This document shows positions 28,084 to 30,977 of a stretch of 30,977 nt of DNA, in pieces (position 1 is the stretch's first letter; each line of letters starts with the position of its first letter). Origin of the DNA: Symsagittifera roscoffensis. Its lineage: Eukaryota; Xenacoelomorpha; Acoela; Convolutidae. Below the pieces are notes generated by a model, which was not told where the DNA came from, ran no database searches, and was given only the letters and a program-made list of their open reading frames with translations. The position numbers and the translations under genes were made by a program. The stretch lies in NCBI RefSeq assembly GCF_963678635.1, contig NW_026971522.1:1-30977 (forward strand). The letters run 5' to 3'.

Positions 28084-28691
28084 ATGAATCCATACCTCAT
28101 GGGTAGATCATCTGTAAAATCCAACAAAACACTTATGGTTTTTACAGGAAGAGACCCTGGATGCTCAGTTGAAGATTATATAAACGCTTTCACACCAAAC
28201 CTGATTTGAGATAAAGGCCAGAACCCAACCCAGCCCTGCACCACTTCATCAAAGTTTGATTCATACCCGTACAGCATTGGTACAAACAAAACTCGGAGGT
28301 GCAGCTCAAGAATGGTTTTCAGTCCTCCTCATATTTCAAGTATGTTTGAATCAAAGAGTTCTATGCAATGAAATTTGCAGACTTCCAAGGAAACTATAAA
28401 ACAACTCACTGTAAGAATAGATGCTCTCAATTTAAAACAAACAGCAATAAAAAAATCACCGTACCATCATTAATTCGAGAAACAGAATTATATTTCCGCA
28501 GTTTCCTAGACAAACTAGAACAAGCAGAAATCGTAATGAAATTAAAAGAAACAGAAAACTTGAAATTTCAAAAGGTAACATTTGTTCAGACAATTACTTC
28601 TCTTATAAATGACATCAAAGACTCCGATTATGATTTAGCAGTAAAAAACCTCTCAAATCCTAAATATCTAGAAAAAGAAGCCAAATTTTGA
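28084..28691 (+). pseudogene. Unit B gag capsid region, decayed
   Basis: Matches unit A 22409-23016 with the same stops after the F-x-GRDP block. The open frame 28368-28691 differs from A at two residues (Leu for Met and Asp for Val). Confidence 0.7.
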
Positions 28692-28696
28692 AGAAA

Positions 28697-29155
28697 AACA
28701 ATTTTTCAAAAATGGTGTAATAATTGCCGTAGAAACGGAAACAGCATTGACGAATTCAGACAAAAACAACAAGATTAATCAAATCGGCCATCAAACTATA
28801 CAGAACCAAATAATTCTTTTTACCAAAACATGAAAAAAGACCATGGTTTACCAAATGAAAACTATCTGAGCAATAAAAGTTAAGGAAAACCTCTCTATCT
28901 AAGTATAGTAAAAGCAAACTACAATCACCAAAAAAGTGGTGTAATAATTGCCGTAGAAACGGAGATAGCATTGACGACCTCAGACAAAAACAACAAGACT
29001 AATCAAATCGGCCATCAAACTACACAGAACCAAATAAATATTTTTACCAAAACATGAAACAAGACCATGGTTTACCAAATGAACACTACCTGAGTAAAAA
29101 AAATTAGAGAAAACTTCTTTATCTAAGTATGGTAAAAGCAAACCACAATCACCAT
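28697..29155 (+). repeat. Unit B duplicated degenerate zinc-knuckle segment
   Basis: Two copies offset by 224 bp (TGCCGTAGAAACGG at 28725 and 28949), each with the knuckle lacking His and the final Cys. The second copy reads GACGACCTCAGAC where A has GACGAATTCAGAC. Confidence 0.8.
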
Positions 29156-29955
29156 ACTCCAACAAGTTTCCCGAACGATCCTAATTTAGACAAAATTACA
29201 AAAAATTTCACTAAACAGTTTTTTTGATCAATCAGTCAGAATAATCAAAACAGGAAAAATTATTCAATCATCCCCAATAGAAGTCAATGTTCTAGTTTTT
29301 ATTCAAAATAATTAAAACCAAAAATACTCGAACGATCGATCAAGAAACTCTTCAAACAATCGCAAAGAAAATTATCAAAAAACAGACCATATAATAAAAT
29401 TTATAACAAGAGAACTCGATCTAGATTTAATAGACCTAGAATTAATAGCTATCAACATAGATCAAGAAATTATTCTCAATCACCACATCAAAGTATTTAA
29501 TAAAATCAAGATAGACAAAATCATAACTATAGATGTAATACACCTAAACATCAACGACAAATAAATTAGGTACAAACTACAAGTGAAATAACTCCAGACA
29601 CACCAGGAAAAGATCAAAGCACTGTAAAGCACAGATGATCAAACTGAAAACGAAAATACATTTGTTATTAATATGTTAAAAATAGAAAACGAAATTGAAA
29701 TCCCAATCGACTCTCACCATTGATTTAACGAAAATCCAAACTCAAATTTTAACGAATCTAGATCTGATCAAACAATCAAATTAAATTATATTCCACATAT
29801 GGTTGACAATCAAACAAACATGAAAATAGTATAAAAAAAGTACAGCATCAAAAACAACCCCACAAAAAGAAAAAGTTAGGACAATTCCACTTCTTTTATA
29901 AAGCCCAATAAAAAATTTTCAGCCACCAGTCCAACTTTCAGCCATCAGATTTTCA
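29156..29955 (+). pseudogene. Unit B gag-pol linker, decayed
   Basis: Matches the unit A linker with a small deletion near 29302. No domain recognised. Confidence 0.4.
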
Positions 29956-30306
29956 TTTGATTCAGGAGCAGAATCAAATTTTTTTAACGTTCATGCATGG
30001 ATTGAAAACCAATCAGCACACCGCGAATTTCCCTTTTCCAAAATTTCAAGTAAACTAGACACAGCACAAGGCACAACTTAAACAAACTATGGCAAAATTA
30101 TTCCGATACCAACACACACGATGGAACAAAATAAACTTCTGATAGAATCCTTGAAGCAACTATTTCACTTGACATACATTAAAAACAACATAGTAAGAAA
30201 AATAATTTTTACAAAATATATACCAACAGTTAATATTCTAATTAGTAATTTACAAATCGAAGATAAATACACAGAAGCAAAGAAAACCTTCTTAACAGTT
30301 TTCTAA
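29956..30306 (+). pseudogene. Unit B retropepsin-like protease, decayed
   Basis: FDSGAESNFFNVHAWIENQS (Ala for Thr relative to A) and the downstream frame 30121-30306 match unit A with a few substitutions and the same separating stop. Confidence 0.75.
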
Positions 30307-30756
30307 AAAACCTAAGACACAACCCCGTTCTTTTAAAAATTTTACCCCCTTCACAACCAACAACGAACACATTTAAAACCAGTATCTGGACATGCATAGG
30401 TTTCTCAATCACCAATTTCATTAAAAAAAAATGATCAAATTACACAACAGCTGTTTATGTCTGACCTTAAACTCAGATGATTTCACAAATTCTTTAGTTT
30501 AATAAAATTGTATATAAGTTATGCAAAAAAAACACAAGCAAAGGCGCAAAACAGAACATTGTGACCACCATTTATAGTAAGCAAAAAATTAAAACTCCTA
30601 TAAATTTGTCAATCTTCAATACTGAACGAAGAATTATCTATTGAAATTGTCATAAAAGAATCGAAGCGACACAAATATTACACTACGAAAACTTCTGATT
30701 TTAAGCCTACATTTAAAACTTCGAACTTCAAAACTAAACTACAACATCTTTCAACA

Positions 30757-30977
30757 ATGTTTAACATCCAATACTCCAGAATATATCAGCAAGAGTTTGA
30801 ACAATTTGCAGATGTATTGTTAAAACTTCCTATGGTATTTGTAACATCTAAAATTTATGTTGGAAACTCTCTGGTTGATGAACCAAAATGCAATCGGCCC
30901 AGAGAGCTAATACAAATAAAACTAACAAAAGTAAACGGAAATAAAAATTAAACAACAGCAGACATGAGCAGTGCGTA
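30757..30977 (+). pseudogene. Unit B reverse transcriptase N-terminal part, cut by the window end
   Basis: The frame 30757-30951 matches 25103-25297, including the direct KIYVG-NSLVDEPK junction left by the deletion. The window stops at the start of the D-x-x-x-A-Y block (GACATGAGCAGTGCGTA). Confidence 0.8.

Larger units (their letters stand above)
26239..30977 (+). mobile_element. Ty3/gypsy-like retrotransposon, tandem unit B (incomplete, runs off the window)
   Basis: Near-identical repeat of 20565-25323. The offset is 5674-5675 bp through gag and falls to about 5654 bp after small deletions in B (for example the 15-20 bp lost near 29302 and 5 bp near 30097). Stops, the duplicated knuckle and the RT deletion are shared with unit A. 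Unit B ends at the window edge inside the reverse transcriptase, so more of the array may follow. Confidence 0.93.

Overview
This window is AT-rich, repeat-dense nuclear DNA from an animal. The evidence for an animal is a decayed BEL/Pao retrotransposon (a superfamily found only in metazoans), spliceosomal introns bounded by GT and AG, and a TTAGGG-type telomeric motif. I cannot name the species. Almost all long open frames are transposon relics or periodic repeats. The one host gene I can support is split into small exons on the minus strand.

1-4.6 kb: a TATG microsatellite is split by an 888-bp element with CCCGGGTTGACC ends. Half of a second element, built from GAGCGGTTT words, follows. 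The last two recognisable exons of the minus-strand host gene lie at 1830-1931 and 4514-4613, with a tRNA-derived SINE relic between them.

4.6-17.3 kb: this is one 12.7-kb intron of that gene. It carries clusters of ATTATAATCGATTATAAT-type repeats and a possible decayed ORF. It also holds an old BEL/Pao element on the plus strand, antisense to the host gene: protease, reverse transcriptase, RNase H and integrase relics at about 11.7-15.36 kb. Two diverged direct repeats flank this element at 8303-9440 and 15371-15800, and both contain a tRNA-Leu-like A-box/B-box module at identical spacing. The left repeat is interrupted by a 662-bp hAT-like non-autonomous element with a perfect 8-bp target duplication (CTTTGTAG). 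A GC-rich 18-bp minisatellite follows it.

17.3-17.8 kb: two more host exons (17288-17399 and 17623-17764). The four exons join with matching phase at all three junctions and give a 151-residue, helical, partial C-terminal protein ending in a stop codon. I do not recognise the family.

18.1-20.3 kb: a cluster of inverted-repeat DNA. It includes a 200-bp ungapped quasi-palindrome (19316-19515), a perfect 42-bp palindrome (19157-19198), two hairpins carrying TTCGACCCCCT (18494-18582 and 19875-19953), and a short interstitial telomeric tract (20250-20279).

20.45-30.98 kb: a tandem array of a dead Ty3/gypsy-like retrotransposon. Unit A (20565-26238) and unit B (26239 to the window end, incomplete) repeat with a period of about 5.67 kb at very high identity. 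Each unit runs pol-tail, non-coding leader, gag, protease, reverse transcriptase, RNase H, and lacks integrase. Both copies share the same stops and internal deletions, so the element was already broken when the array formed.
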